Origin: Hydractinia symbiolongicarpus
Taxonomy: Eukaryota > Cnidaria > Hydrozoa > Anthoathecata > Hydractiniidae
Reading direction: 5' to 3'
DNA length: 64,000 bases
NCBI RefSeq assembly: GCF_029227915.1
Contig: NC_079887.1
Span: 2,356,001-2,420,000, forward strand
The position numbers and the translations under genes are program-made. Under the pieces are notes generated by a model. It ran no database searches. It was not told the DNA's origin and saw only the letters and a list, made by a program, of their open reading frames with translations. Positions 36,137-48,618 of the stretch are shown in pieces (the first letter of the stretch is position 1; each line of letters begins with the position of its first letter).

Positions 36137-37149
36137 CATGAGACTTGTAGTTTTCAAAATTGTTTTCATTTTTGATGAGACGCTGAATAAAAGAAGTTTA
36201 ATCGCCGGCAAACGAAAACCCGCCATTTCCCGTAAACCCCGGACTCGGCACGCATAGTCAAAAGTATACAAAGAAAGTACCCAGGGAGTAAACTCATTTC
36301 CCGAACGATTTTTTAAATTATTTTTTCACCACTTAAACGCATGAGACTTGTAGTTTTCAAAATTGTTTTCATTTTTGATGAGACGCTGAATAAAAGAAGT
36401 TTAATCGCCGGCAAACGAAAACCCGCCATTTCCCGTAAACCCCGGACTCGGCACGCATAGTCAAAAGTATACAAAGAAAGTACCCAGGGAGTAAACTCAT
36501 TTCCCGAACGATTTTTAAATTAATTTTTCACCACTTAAACGCATGAGACTTGTAGTTTTCAAAATTGTTTTCATTTTTGATGAGACGCTGAATAAAAGAA
36601 GTTTAATCGCCGGCAAACAAAAACCTGCAATTTCCCGTAAATCCCGGACTCGGTCCGTATAGTCAAAAGTATACAAAGAAAGTACCCAGGGTGTAAACAC
36701 ATTTCCCGAACGATTTTTTAAATTATTATTTCACCACTAAAACGCATGAGACTTGTAGTTTTCAAAAATGTTTTCATTTTTGATGAGACGCTGAATAAAA
36801 GAAGTTTAATCGCCGGCAAACGAAAACCTGCGATTTCCCGTAAATCCCGGACTCGGCCCGTATAGTCGAATGTATACAAAGAAAGTACCCTGTGAGTAAA
36901 CTCATTTCCCGAACGATTTTTTAAATTATTTTTTCACCACTGAAACGCATGAGATTTGTAGTTTTCAGAAATGTTTTCATTTTTGATGAGACGCTGAATA
37001 AAAGAAGTTTCATCGCCAGCAAACGAAAACCCGCGATTTCCCGTAAACCCCGGACTCGACCCGTATAGTCAAAAGTATACAAAGAAAGTACCCAGGGAGT
37101 AAACTCATTTCCCGAACGATTTTTTATATTATTTTTTTACCACTAAACG
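36137..37149. repeat. Transition from heptamer to 1548 bp repeat
   Basis: Monomers at 36137 and 36340 are near-identical neighbours marked CAAAATTG, CCCGCC and GGCACGCATAG. 36542 is an m1-like copy with GGTCCGTATAG and GTGTAAACACATTT. 36745 is m2. 36948 is a chimera that begins as m3 (GAGATTTGTAG, CAGAAATG, GCCAGC) and ends as m4 (TAAACCCC, CGACCCG, TTTATATT). From here to 47625 no short monomer occurs. Confidence 0.85.
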
Positions 37150-38697
37150 CATGAGACTTGTAGTTTTCAAAAATATTTTCATATTTGATGGGACGCTGAA
37201 TAAAAGAAGTTTAATCGCCGGCAAACGAAAATCCGCGATTTCCCGTAAATCCCGGACTCGGCCCGTATAGTCAAAAGTATACAAAGAAAGTACCCATGGA
37301 GTAAACTCATTTCCCGAACGATTTTTTAAATTTTTTTTTCACCACTAAAACGCATGAGACTTGTAGTTTTCAAAAATGTTTTTATTTTTGATGAGACGCT
37401 TAATGAAAGAGGTTTAATCGCCGGCAAACGAAATCCCGCGTTCTCCCGTAAATCCGGGGCTTGGCCCGTATAGTCAAATGTATACAAAGAAAGTACCCAG
37501 GGAGTAAACTCATTTCCCGAACGATTTTTTATACTATTTTTTTACCACTAAACGCATGAGACTTGTATTTTTCAAAAATATTTTCATATTTGATGGGACG
37601 CTGAATAAAAAAAGTTTAATCGCCGGCAAACGAAAATCCGCAATTTCCCGTAAATCCCGGACTCGGCCCATATAGTCAAAAGTATACAAAGAAAGTACCC
37701 ATGGAGTAAACTCATTTCCCGAACGATTTTTTAAATTTTTTTTTCACCACTAAAACGCATGAGACTTGTAGTTTTTAAAAATGTTTTCATTTGTGATGAG
37801 ACGCTGAATAAAAGAAGTTTAATCGCCGGCAAACGAAAACCCGCCATTTCCCGTAAACAACGGACTCGGCCCGCATAGTCAAAAGTATACAAAGAAAGTA
37901 CCAAGGGAGTAAACTCATTTCCCGAACGATTTTTTAATTTTTTTTTTCACCACTAAAACGCATGAGACTTGTAGTTTTTAAAATTGTTTTCATTTTTGAT
38001 GAGACGCTGAATAAAAGAAGTTTAATCGCCGGCAAACGAAAACCTGCGATTTCCCGTAAATCCCGGACTCGGCCCGTATAGTCGAATGTATACAAAGAAA
38101 GTACCCTGTGAGTAAACTCATTTCCCGAACGATTTTTTAAATTATTTTTTCACCACTGAAACGCATGAGATTTGTAGTTTTCAGAAATGTTTTTATTTTT
38201 GATGAGACGCTTAATGAAAATAGTTTAATCGCCAGCAAACGAAAACCCGCGATTTCCCGTAAATCCCGGGCTTGACCCGTATAGTCGAATGTATACAAAG
38301 AAAGTACCCTGTGAGTAAACTCATTTCCAAAACGATTTTTTAAATTATTATTTCGCCACTAAAGCCCATGAGACTTGTAGTTTTTAAAAAACTTTTCATT
38401 TTTGATGAGACGCTTAATGAAAGTGGTTTAATCGCCAGCAAACGAAAACCCGCAATTTCCCGTAAATCCCGGGATTGGCCCGTATAGTCAAAAGTATACA
38501 AAGAAAGTACCCAGAGTGTAAACTCATTTCCCGAACGTTTTTTTAAATTATTATTTCACCACTAAAGCCCATAAGACTTGTAGTTTTTAAAAATGTTTTC
38601 ATTTTTGATGAGACGCTGAATAAAAGAAGTTTAATCGCCGGCAAACGAAAACCCGCCATTTCCCGTAAACCCCGGACTCGGCACGCATATTCAAACG
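37150..38697. repeat. 1548 bp out-of-phase duplication, copy one
   Basis: It holds seven complete monomers (203, 202, 203, 203, 203, 203, 203) plus a 128 bp truncated one. Markers in order are ATATTTGATGGG; CTTAATGAAAGAGG with GTTCTCCCG; GACTTGTATTTTTC; CATTTGTGATGAG with TAAACAACGG; GTCGAATG; GAGATTTGTAG; TTTCGCCAC with AAAAAACTTTTC and GGGATTGG; and CATAAG with GGCACGCATATTC. The unit length is not a whole number of monomers. Confidence 0.94.
38570..38697. repeat. Truncated monomer (128 bp) at an out-of-phase junction
   Basis: This is the only monomer whose length is outside 192-203. It starts normally (CATAAGACTTG), runs to GGCACGCATATTCAAA, then jumps directly to the CGCATGAG start of the next copy and loses the last 75 bp. 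The intact counterpart at 40118-40320 carries on with AGTATAC. The junction shares AAA with both parents, which suggests a microhomology join. It lies exactly between the two copies of the 1548 bp duplication (37150-38697 and 38698-40245). Confidence 0.95.
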
Positions 38698-40245
38698 CAT
38701 GAGACTTGTAGTTTTCAAAAATATTTTCATATTTGATGGGACGCTGAATAAAAGAAGTTTAATCGCCGGCAAACGAAAATCCGCGATTTCCCGTAAATCC
38801 CGGACTCGGCCCGTATAGTCAAAAGTATACAAAGAAAGTACCCATGGAGTAAACTCATTTCCCGAACGATTTTTTAAATTTTTTTTTCACCACTAAAACG
38901 CATGAGACTTGTAGTTTTCAAAAATGTTTTTATTTTTGATGAGACGCTTAATGAAAGAGGTTTAATCGCCGGCAAACGAAATCCCGCGTTCTCCCGTAAA
39001 TCCGGGGCTTGGCCCGTATAGTCAAATGTATACAAAGAAAGTACCCAGGGAGTAAACTCATTTCCCGAACGATTTTTTATACTATTTTATTACCACTAAA
39101 CGCATGAGACTTGTATTTTTCAAAAATATTTTCATATTTGATGGGACGCTGAATAAAAAAAGTTTAATCGCCGGCAAACGAAAATCCGCAATTTCCCGTA
39201 AATCCCGGACTCGGCCCATATAGTCAAAAGTATACAAAGAAAGTACCCATGGAGTAAACTCATTTCCCGAACGATTTTTTAAATTTTTTTTTCACCACTA
39301 AAACGCATGAGACTTGTAGTTTTTAAAAATGTTTTCATTTGTGATGAGACGCTGAATAAAAGAAGTTTAATCGCCGGCAAACGAAAACCCGCCATTTCCC
39401 GTAAACAACGGACTCGGCCCGCATAGTCAAAAGTATACAAAGAAAGTACCCAGGGAGTAAACTCATTTCCCGAACGATTTTTTAATTTTTTTTTTCACCA
39501 CTAAAACGCATGAGACTTGTAGTTTTTAAAATTGTTTTCATTTTTGATGAGACGCTGAATAAAAGAAGTTTAATCGCCGGCAAACGAAAACCTGCGATTT
39601 CCCGTAAATCCCGGACTCGGCCCGTATAGTCGAATGTATACAAAGAAAGTACCCTGTGAGTAAACTCATTTCCCGAACGATTTTTTAAATTATTTTTTCA
39701 CCACTGAAACGCATGAGATTTGTAGTTTTCAGAAATGTTTTTATTTTTGATGAGACGCTTAATGAAAATAGTTTAATCGCCAGCAAACGAAAACCCGCGA
39801 TTTCCCGTAAATCCCGGGCTTGACCCGTATAGTCGAATGTATACAAAGAAAGTACCCTGTGAGTAAACTCATTTCCAAAACGATTTTTTAAATTATTATT
39901 TCGCCACTAAAGCCCATGAGACTTGTAGTTTTTAAAAAACTTTTCATTTTTGATGAGACGCTTAATGAAAGTGGTTTAATCGCCAGCAAACGAAAACCCG
40001 CAATTTCCTGTAAATCCCGGGATTGGCCCGTATAGTCAAAAGTATACAAAGAAAGTACCCAGAGTGTAAACTCATTTCCCGAACGTTTTTTTAAATTATT
40101 ATTTCACCACTAAAGCCCATAAGACTTGTAGTTTTTAAAAATGTTTTCATTTTTGATGAGACGCTGAATAAAAGAAGTTTAATCGCCGGCAAACGAAAAC
40201 CCGCCATTTCCCGTAAACCCCGGACTCGGCACGCATATTCAAAAG
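38698..40245. repeat. 1548 bp out-of-phase duplication, copy two
   Basis: It matches 37150-38697 at a constant offset of 1548, including TAAACAACGG (39401) and AAAAAACTTTTC (39934). I noticed three small differences: CCAAGGG (37901) against CCCAGGG, TTTTTTTACC against TTTTATTACC near 39090, and CCCGTAAAT against CCTGTAAAT near 40008. After about 40243 this copy continues into a complete monomer end, which shows what was lost at 38697. Confidence 0.94.
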
Positions 40246-40320
40246 TATACAAAGAAAGTACCCAGGGAGTAAACTCATTTCCCGAACGATTTTTTAAATT
40301 ATTTTTTCACCACTTAAACG

Positions 40321-41944
40321 CATGAGACTTGTAGTTTTCAAATTTGTTTTCATTTTTGATGAGACGCTGAATAAAAGAAGTTTAATCGCCGGCAAACGAA
40401 AACCTGCAATTTTCCGTAAATCCCGGACTCGGTCCGTATAGTCAAAAGTATACAAAGAAAGTACCCAGGGTGTAAACACATTTCCCGAACGATTTTTTAA
40501 ATTATTATTTCACCACTAAAACGCATGAGACTTGTAGTTTTCAAAAATGTTTTCATTTTTGATGAGACGCTGAATAAAAGAAGTTTAATCGCCGGCAAAC
40601 GAAAACCTGCGATTTCCCGTAAATCCCGGACTCGGCCCGTATAGTCAAATGTATACAAAGAAAGCACCCTGTGAGTAAACTCATTTCCCGGACGATTTTT
40701 TAAATTATTTTTTCACCACTGAAACGCATGAGATTTGTAGTTTTCAGAAATGTTTTCATTTTTGATGAGACGCTTAATGAAAATAGTTTAATCGCCAGCA
40801 AACGAAAAACCGCGATTTCCCGTAAATCCCGGGCTTGACCCGTATAGTCGAATGTATACAAAGAAAGTACCCTGTGAGTAAACTCATTTCCAAAACGATT
40901 TTTTAAATTATTATTTCGCCACTAAAGCCCATGAGACTTGTAGTTTTTAAAAAATTTTTCATTTTTGATGAGACGCTTAATGAAAGTGGTTTAATCGCCA
41001 GCAAACGAAAACCCGCAATTTCCCGTAAATCCCGGGATTGGCCCGTATAGTCAAAAGTATACAAAGAAAGTACCCAGAGTGTAAACTCATTTCCCGAACG
41101 TTTTTTTAAATTATTATTTCACCACTAAAGCCCATGAGACTTGTAGTTTTTAAAAATGTTTTCATTTTTGATGAGACGCTGAATAAAAGAAGTTTAATCG
41201 CCGGCAAACGAAAACCTGCAATTTTCCGTAAATCCCGGACTCGGTCCGTATAGTCAAAAGTATACAAAGAAAGTACCCAGGGTGTAAACACATTTCCCGA
41301 ACGATTTTTTAAATTATTATTTCACCACTAAAACGCATGAGACTTGTAGTTTTCAAAAATGTTTTCATTTTTGATGAGACGCTGAATAAAAGAAGTTTAA
41401 TCGCCGGCAAACGAAAACCTGCGATTTCCCGTAAATCCCGGACTCGGCCCGTATAGTCAAATGTATACAAAGAAAGCACCCTGTGAGTAAACTCATTTCC
41501 CGGACGATTTTTTAAATTATTTTTTCACCACTGAAACGCATGAGATTTGTAGTTTTCAGAAATGTTTTCATTTTTGATGAGACGCTTAATGAAAATAGTT
41601 TAATCGCCAGCAAACGAAAAACCGCGATTTCCCGTAAATCCCGGGCTTGACCCGTATAGTCGAATGTATACAAAGAAAGTACCCTGTGAGTAAACTCATT
41701 TCCAAAACGATTTTTTAAATTATTATTTCGCCACTAAAGCCCATGAGACTTGTAGTTTTTAAAAAATTTTTCATTTTTGATGAGACGCTTAATGAAAGTG
41801 GTTTAATCGCCAGCAAACGAAAACCCGCAATTTCCCGTAAATCCCGGGATTGGCCCGTATAGTCAAAAGTATACAAAGAAAGTACCCAGAGTGTAAACTC
41901 ATTTCCCGAACGTTTTTTTAAATTATTATTTCACCACTAAAGCC
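40321..41944. repeat. 812 bp tetramer, two tandem copies
   Basis: The copies are 40321-41132 and 41133-41944, each of four 203 bp monomers. Markers are GCAATTTTCCG with GGTCCG and GTGTAAACACA; GCACCCTGTGAG with CCCGGACG (about 40689 and 41501); GAGATTTGTAG with GAAAAACCGCG; and TTTCGCCAC with AAAAAATTTTTC and GGGATTGG. From about 40400 on I saw no difference between copies. The start of the second copy (GCCCATGAG, TTTTTAAAAATG) differs from the first (CAAATTTG), so 41133-41335 is a junction hybrid. Confidence 0.93.
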
Positions 41945-42553
41945 CATGAGACTTGTAGTTTTTAAAAATGTTTTCATTTTTGATGAGACGCTGAATAAAA
42001 GAAGTTTAATCGCCGGCAAACGAAAACCCGCCATTTCCCGTAAACCCCGGACTCGGCACGCATAGTCAAAAGTATACAAAGAAAGTACCCAGGGAGTAAA
42101 CTTATTTCCCGAACGATTTTTTAAATTATTTTTTCACCACTTAAACGCATGAGACTTGTAGTTTTCAAAATTGTTTTCATTTTTGATGAGACGCTGAATA
42201 AAAGAAGTTTAATCGCCGGCAAACGAAAACCTGCAATTTCCCGTAAATCCCGGACTCGGTCCGTATAGTCAAAAGTATACAAAGAAAGTACCCAGGGTGT
42301 AAACACATTTCCCGAACGATTTTTTAAATTATTATTTCACCACTAAAACGCATGAGACTTGTAGTTTTCAAAAATGTTTTCATTTTTGATGAGACGCTGA
42401 ATAAAAGAAGTTTAATCGCCGGCAAACGAAAACCTGCGATTTCCCGTAAATCCCGGACTCGGCGCGTATAGTCAAAAGTATACAAAGAAAGTACCCAGAG
42501 TGTAAACTCATTTCCCGAACGTTTTTTTAAATTATTATTTCGCCACTAAAGCC
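41945..42553. repeat. Three transition monomers
   Basis: 41945 is a CCCGCC, GGCACGCATAG copy with AAACTTATTT. 42148 is the m1-like GGTCCG, GTGTAAACACA copy. 42351 is a consensus copy with GGCGCGTATAG and CAGAGTGT. They link the 812 bp tetramer to the four-monomer block that starts at 42554. Confidence 0.85.
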
Positions 42554-44176
42554 CATGAGACTTGTAGTTTTTAAAAAAATTTTCATTTTTGATGAGACGC
42601 TTAATGAAAGTGGTTTAATCGCCAGCAAACGAAAACCCGCAATTTCCCGTAAATCCCGGGATTGGCCCGTATAGTCAAAAGTATACAAAGAAAGTACCCG
42701 GGGAGTAAACTCATTTCCCGAACGATTTTTTATATTATTTTTTTACCACTAAACGCATGAGACTTGTAGTTTTCAAAAATATTTTCATATTTGATGGGAC
42801 GCTGAATAAAAGAAGTTTAATCGCCGGCAAACGAAAATCCGCGATTTTCAGTAAATCCCGGACTCGGCCCGTATAGTCAAAAGTATACAAAGAAAGTACC
42901 CATGGAGTAAACTCATTTCCCGAACGATTTTTTAAATTTTTTTTTCACCACTAAAACGCATGAGACTTGTAGTTTTTTAAAATGTTTTCATTTGTGATGA
43001 GACGCTGAATAAAAGAAGTTTAATCGCCGGCAAACGAAAACCCGCCATTTCCCGTAAACCCCGGACTCGGCCCGCATAGTCAAAAGTATACAAAGAAAGT
43101 ACCCAGGGAGTAAACTCATTTCCCGAACGATTTTTTAAATTATTTTTTCACCACTAAAACGCATGAGACTTGTAGTTTTCAAAATTGTTTTTATTTTTGA
43201 TGAGATGCTGAATAAAAGAAGTTTAATCGCTGGCAAACGAAAACCTGCGATTTCCCGTAAATCCCGGACTCGGCCCGTATAGTCAAAAGTATACAAAGAA
43301 AGTACCCAGAGTGTAAACTCATTTCCCGAACGTTTTTTTAAATTATTATTTCGCCACTAAAGCCCATGAGACTTGTAGTTTTCAAAAAAAATTTCATTTT
43401 TGATGAGACGCTTAATGAAAGTGGTTTAATCGCCAGCAAAGAAAAAACCCGCAATTTCCCGTAAATCCCGGGATTGGCCCGTATAGTCAAAAGTATACAA
43501 AGAAAGTACCCAGGGAGTAAACTCATTTCCCGAACGATTTTTTATATTATTTTTTTACCAATAAACGCATGAGACTTGTAGTTTTCAAAAATATTTTCAT
43601 ATTTGATGGGACGCTGAATAAAAGAAGTTTAATCGCCGGCAAACGAAAATCCGCGATTTTCCGTAAATCCCGGACTCGGCCCGTATAGTCAAAAGTATAC
43701 AAAGAAAGTACCCATGGAGTAAACTCATTTCCCGAACGATTTTTTAAATTTTTTTTTCACAACTAAAACGCATGAGACTTGTAGTTTTTAAAAATGTTTT
43801 CATTTGTGATGAGACGCTGAATAAAAGAAGTTTAATCGCCGGCAAACGAAAACCCGCCATTTCCCGTAAACCCCGGAATCGGCCCGCATAGTCAAAAGTA
43901 TACAAAGAAAGTACCCAGGGAGTAAACTCATTTCCCGAACGATTTTTTAAATTATTTTTTCACCACTAAAACGCTTGAGACTTGTAGTTTTCAAAATTGT
44001 TTTCATTTTTGATGAGACGCGGAATAAAAGAAGTTTAATCGCCGGCAAACGAAAACCTGCGATTTCCCGTAAATCCCGGACTCGGCCCGTATAGTCAAAA
44101 GTATACAAAGAAAGTACCCAGAGTGTAAACTCATTTCCCGAACGTTTTTTTAAATTATTATTTCACCACTAAAGCC
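42554..44176. repeat. 811/812 bp four-monomer block, copies one and two
   Basis: The block order is: CTTAATGAAAGTGG with GGGATTGG; ATATTTGATGGG with CATGGAG; CATTTGTGATGAG with CCCGCC; and CAAAATTG with CAGAGTGT. Copies are 42554-43364 and 43365-44176. They differ: the first has TTTTAAAAAAATTTTC, ACCCGGGGAG and GATGAGATGCTG; the second has TTTTCAAAAAAAATTTC, GCAAAGAAAAAAC and CGCTTGAG. Each variant has its own closer partner further right, at 45192 and 46611. Confidence 0.9.
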
Positions 44177-45191
44177 CATGAGACTTGTAGTTTTTAAAAA
44201 TGTTTTCATTTTTGATGAGACGCTGAATAAAAGAAGTTTAATCGCCGGCAAACGAAAACCCGCGACTTCCCGTAAATCCCGGGATTGGCCCGTATAGTCA
44301 AAAGTATACAAAGAAAGTACCCAGGGAGTAAACTCATTTCCCGAACGATTTTTTAAATTATTTTTTCACCACTAAAACGCATGAGACTTGTAGTTTTCAA
44401 AATTGTTTCTATTTTTGATGAGACGCTGAATAAAAGAAGTTTAATCGCCGGCAAACGAAAACCTGCGATTTCCCGTAAATCCCGGACTCGGCCCGTATAG
44501 TCAAAAGTATACAAAGAAAGTACCCAGAGTGTAAACTCATTTCCCGAACGTTTTTTTAAATTATTATTTCACCACTAAAGCCCATGAGACTTGTAGTTTT
44601 TAAAAATGTTTTCATTTTTGATGAGACGCTGAATAAAAGAAGTTTAAACGCCGGCAAAAGAAAACCCGCGACTTCCCGTAAATCCCGGACTCGGCCCGTA
44701 TAGTTAAAAGTATACAAAGAAAGTACCCAGGGAGTAAACTCATTTCCCGAACGATTTTTTAAAATACTTTTTCACCACTAAAACGCATGAGACTTGTAGT
44801 TTTTAAAAATGTTTTCATTTGTGATGAGACGCTGAATAAAAGAAGTTTAATCGCCGGCAAACGAAAACCCGCCATTTCCCGTAAACCCCGGACTCGGCCC
44901 GCATAGTCAAAAGTATACAAAGAAAGTACCCAGGGAGTAAACTCATTTCCCGAACGATTTTTTAAATTATTTTTTCACCACTAAAACGCATGAGACTTGT
45001 AGTTTTCAAAATTGTTTTCCTTTTTGATGAGACGCTGAATAAAAGAAGTTTAATCGCCGGCAAACGAAAACCTGCGATTTCCCGTAAATCCCGGACTCGG
45101 CCCGTATAGTCAAAAGTATACAAAGAAAGTACCCAGAGTGTAAACTCATTTCCCGAACGTTTTTTTAAATTATTATTTCGCCACTAAAGCC
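44177..45191. repeat. Five mixed long monomers
   Basis: Units are 44177 (GACTTCCCG on the left, GGGATTGG on the right, a hybrid), 44380 (CAAAATTG with TTTCTATTTTTG), 44583 (AAACGCCGGCAAAAG, AGTTAAAAG), 44786 (CATTTGTGATGAG) and 44989 (CAAAATTG with TTTTCCTTTTTG). The last three form a 609 bp trimer order that recurs at 46003-46610. Confidence 0.85.
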
Positions 45192-47422
45192 CATGAGACT
45201 TGTAGTTTTTAAAAAAATTTTCATTTTTGATGAGACGCTTAATGAAAGTGGTTTAATCGCCAGCAAACGAAAACCCGCAATTTCCCGTAAATCCCGGGAT
45301 TGGCCCGTATAGTCAAAAGTATACAAAGAAAGTACCCAGGGAGTAAACTCATTTCCCGAACGATTTTTTATATTATTTTTTTACCACTAAACGCATGAGA
45401 CTTGTAGTTTTCAAAAATATTTTCATATTTGATGGGACGCTGAATAAAAGAAGTTTAATCGCCGGCAAACGAAAATCCGCGATTTTCAGTAAATCCCGGA
45501 CTCGGCCCGTATAGTCAAAAGTATACAAAGAAAGTACCCATGGAGTAAACTCATTTCCCGAACGATTTTTTAAATTTTTTTTTCACCACTAAAACGCATG
45601 AGACTTGTAGTTTTTAAAAATGTTTTCATTTGTGATGAGACGCTGAATAAAAGAAGTTTAATCGCCGGCAAACGAAAACCCGCCATTTCCCGTAAACCCC
45701 GGACTCGGCCCGCATAGTCAAAAGTATACAAAGAAAGTACCCAGGGAGTAAACTCATTTCCCGAACGATTTTTTAAATTATTTTTTCACCACTAAAACGC
45801 ATGAGACTTGTAGTTTTCAAAATTGTTTTTATTTTTGATGAGATGCTGAATAAAAGAAGTTTAATCGCTGGCAAACGAAAACCTGCGATTTCCCGTAAAT
45901 CCCGGACTCGGCCCGTATAGTCAAAAGTATACAAAGAAAGTACCCAGAGTGTAAACTCATTTCCCGAACGTTTTTTTAAATTATTATTTCACCACTAAAG
46001 CCCATGAGACTTGTAGTTTTTAAAAATGTTTTCATTTTTGATGAGACGCTGAATAAAAGAAGTTTAAACGCCGGCAAAAGAAAACCCGCCACTTCCCGTA
46101 AATCCCGGACTCGGCCCGTATAGTTAAAAGTATACAAAGAAAGTACCCAGGGAGTAAACTCATTTCCCGAACGATTTTTTAAAATATTTTTTCACCACTA
46201 AAACGCATGAGACTTGTAGTTTTTAAAAATGTTTTCCTTTGTGATGAGACGCTGAATAAAAGAAGTTTAATCGCCGGCAAACGAAAACCCGCCATTTCCC
46301 GTAAACCCCGGACTCGGCCGCATAGTCAAAAGTATACAAAGAAAGTACCCAGGGAGTAAACTCATTTCCCGAACGATTTTTTAAATTATTTTTTCACCAC
46401 TAAAACGCATGAGACTTGTAGTTTTCAAAATTGTTTTCATTTTTGATGAGACGCTGAATAAAAGAAGTTAAATCGCCGGCAAACGAAAACCTGCGATTTC
46501 CCGTAAATCCCGGACTCGGCCCGTATAGTCAAAAGTATACAAAGAAAGTACCCAGAGTGTAAACTCATTTCCCGAACGTTTTTTTAAATTATTATTTCGC
46601 CACTAAAGCCCATGAGACTTGTAGTTTTCAAAAAAAATTTCATTTTTGATGAGACGCTTAATGAAAGTGGTTTAATCGCCAGCAAACAAAAAACCCGCAA
46701 TTTCCCGTAAATCCCGGGATTGGCCCGTATAGTCAAAAGTATACAAAGAAAGTACCAAGGGAGTAAACTCATTTCCCGAACGATTTTTTATATTATTTTT
46801 TTACCACTAAACGCATGAGACTTGTAGTTTTCAAAAATATTTTCATATTTGATGGGACGCTGAATAAAAGAAGTTTAATCGCCGGCAAACGAAAATCCGC
46901 GATTTTCCGTAAATCCCGGACTCGGCCCGTATAGTCAAAAGTATACAAAGAAAGTACCCATGGAGTAAACTCATTTCCCGAACGATTTTTTAAATTTTTT
47001 TTTCACCACTAAAACGCATGAGACTTGTAGTTTTTAAAAATGTTTTCATTTGTGATGAGACGCTGAATAAAAGAAGTTTAATCTCCGGCAAACGAAAACC
47101 CGCCATTTCCCGTAAACCCCGGATTCGGCCCGCATAGTCAAAAGTATACAAAGAAAGTACCCAGGGAGTAAACTCATTTCCCGAACGATTTTTTAAATTA
47201 TTTTTTCACCACTAAAACGCATGAGACTTGTAGTTTTCAAAATTGTTTTCATTTTTGATGAGACGCTGAATAAAAGAAGTTTAATCGCCGGCAAACGAAA
47301 ACCTGCGATTTTCCGTAAATCCCGGACTCGGCCCGTATAGTCAAAAGTATACAAAGAAAGTACCCAGAGTGTAAACTCATTTCCCGAACGTTTTTTTAAA
47401 TTATTATTTCACCACTAAAGCC
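45192..47422. repeat. Four-monomer block, copies three and four, with intervening trimer
   Basis: 45192-46002 matches 42554-43364 at an offset of 2638, including the rare GATGAGATGCTG (43201, 45839) and TTTTCAGTAAAT. 46611-47422 matches 43365-44176 at an offset of 3246, including TTTTCAAAAAAAATTTC. Between them, 46003-46610 is a trimer of AAACGCCGGCAAAAG, CTTTGTGATGAG and CAAAATTG. The trimer's middle unit has lost one base (CTCGGCCGCATAG) and is 202 bp. Confidence 0.9.
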
Positions 47423-48618
47423 CATGAGACTTGTAGTTTTTAAAAATGTTTTCATTTTTGATGAGACGCTGAGTAAAAGAAGTTTAAACGCCGGCAAAAG
47501 AAAACCCGCGACTTCCCGTAAATCCCGGACTCGGCCCGTATAGTTAAAAGTATACAAAGAAAGTACCCAGGGAGTAAACTCATTTCCCGAACGATTTTTT
47601 AAAATATTTTTTCACCACTAAAACGCATGAGACTTGTAGTTTTCAAAAATGTTTTCATTTTTGATGAGACGCTGAATAAAAGAAGTTTAATCGCCGGCAA
47701 ACGAGGACCTGCGATTTCCCGTAAATCCCGGACTCGGCCCGTATAGTAATGAAAGTACCCGGGATGTAAACTCATTTCCCTAACGATTTTTTAAATTATT
47801 ATTTCACCACTAAAACGCATGAGACTTGTAGTTTTTAAAAATGTTTTCATTTGTGATGAGACGCTGAATAAAAGAAGTTTAATTGCCGGCAAACGAAAAC
47901 CTGCGATTTCCCGTAAATCCCGGATTCGGCCCGTATAGTCAAAAGTATACAAAGAAAGTACCCAGGGAGTAAACTCATTTCCCGAACGATTTTTTAAATT
48001 ATTTTTTCACCACTAAAACGCATGAGACTTGTAGTTTTCAAAATTGTTTTCATTTTTGATGAGACGCTGAATAAAAGAAGTTTAATCGCCGGCAAACGAA
48101 AACCTGCGATTTCCCGTAAATCCCGGACTCGGCCCGTATAGTCAAAAGTATACAAAGAAAGTACCCAGAGTGTAAACTCATTTCCCGAACGTTTTTTTAA
48201 ATTATTATTTCACCACTAAAGCCCATGAGACTTGTAGTTTTTAAAAATGTTTTCATTTTTGATAAGACGCTGAATAAAAGAAGTTTAAACGCCGGCAAAA
48301 GAAAACCCGCGACTTCCCGTAAATCCCGGACTCGGCCCGTATAGTTAAAAGTATACAAAGAAAGTACCCAGGGAGTAAACTCATTTCCCGAACGATTTTT
48401 TAAAATATTTTTTCACCACTAAAACGCATGAGACTTGTAGTTTTCAAAAATGTTTTGATTTTTGATGAGACGCTGAATAAAAGAAGTTTAATCGCCGGCA
48501 AACGAGGACCTGCGATTTCCCGTAAATCCCGGACTCGGCCCGTATAGTAATGAAAGTACCCGGGATGTAAACTCATTTCCCGAACGATTTTTTAAATTAT
48601 TATTTCATCACTAAAACC
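47423..48618. repeat. 801 bp tetramer, 1.5 tandem copies
   Basis: The first copy is 47423-48223 (203, 192, 203, 203 bp) and the second starts at 48224 and runs through its short unit to 48618. The order is AAACGCCGGCAAAAG; short AGTAATG copy with ACGAGGACCTG (47701, 48502); CATTTGTGATGAG; and CAAAATTG. The short unit at 47626 is the first after an 11.5 kb stretch without any. The one at 48427 is the last of the AGTAATG subtype. Confidence 0.92.
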
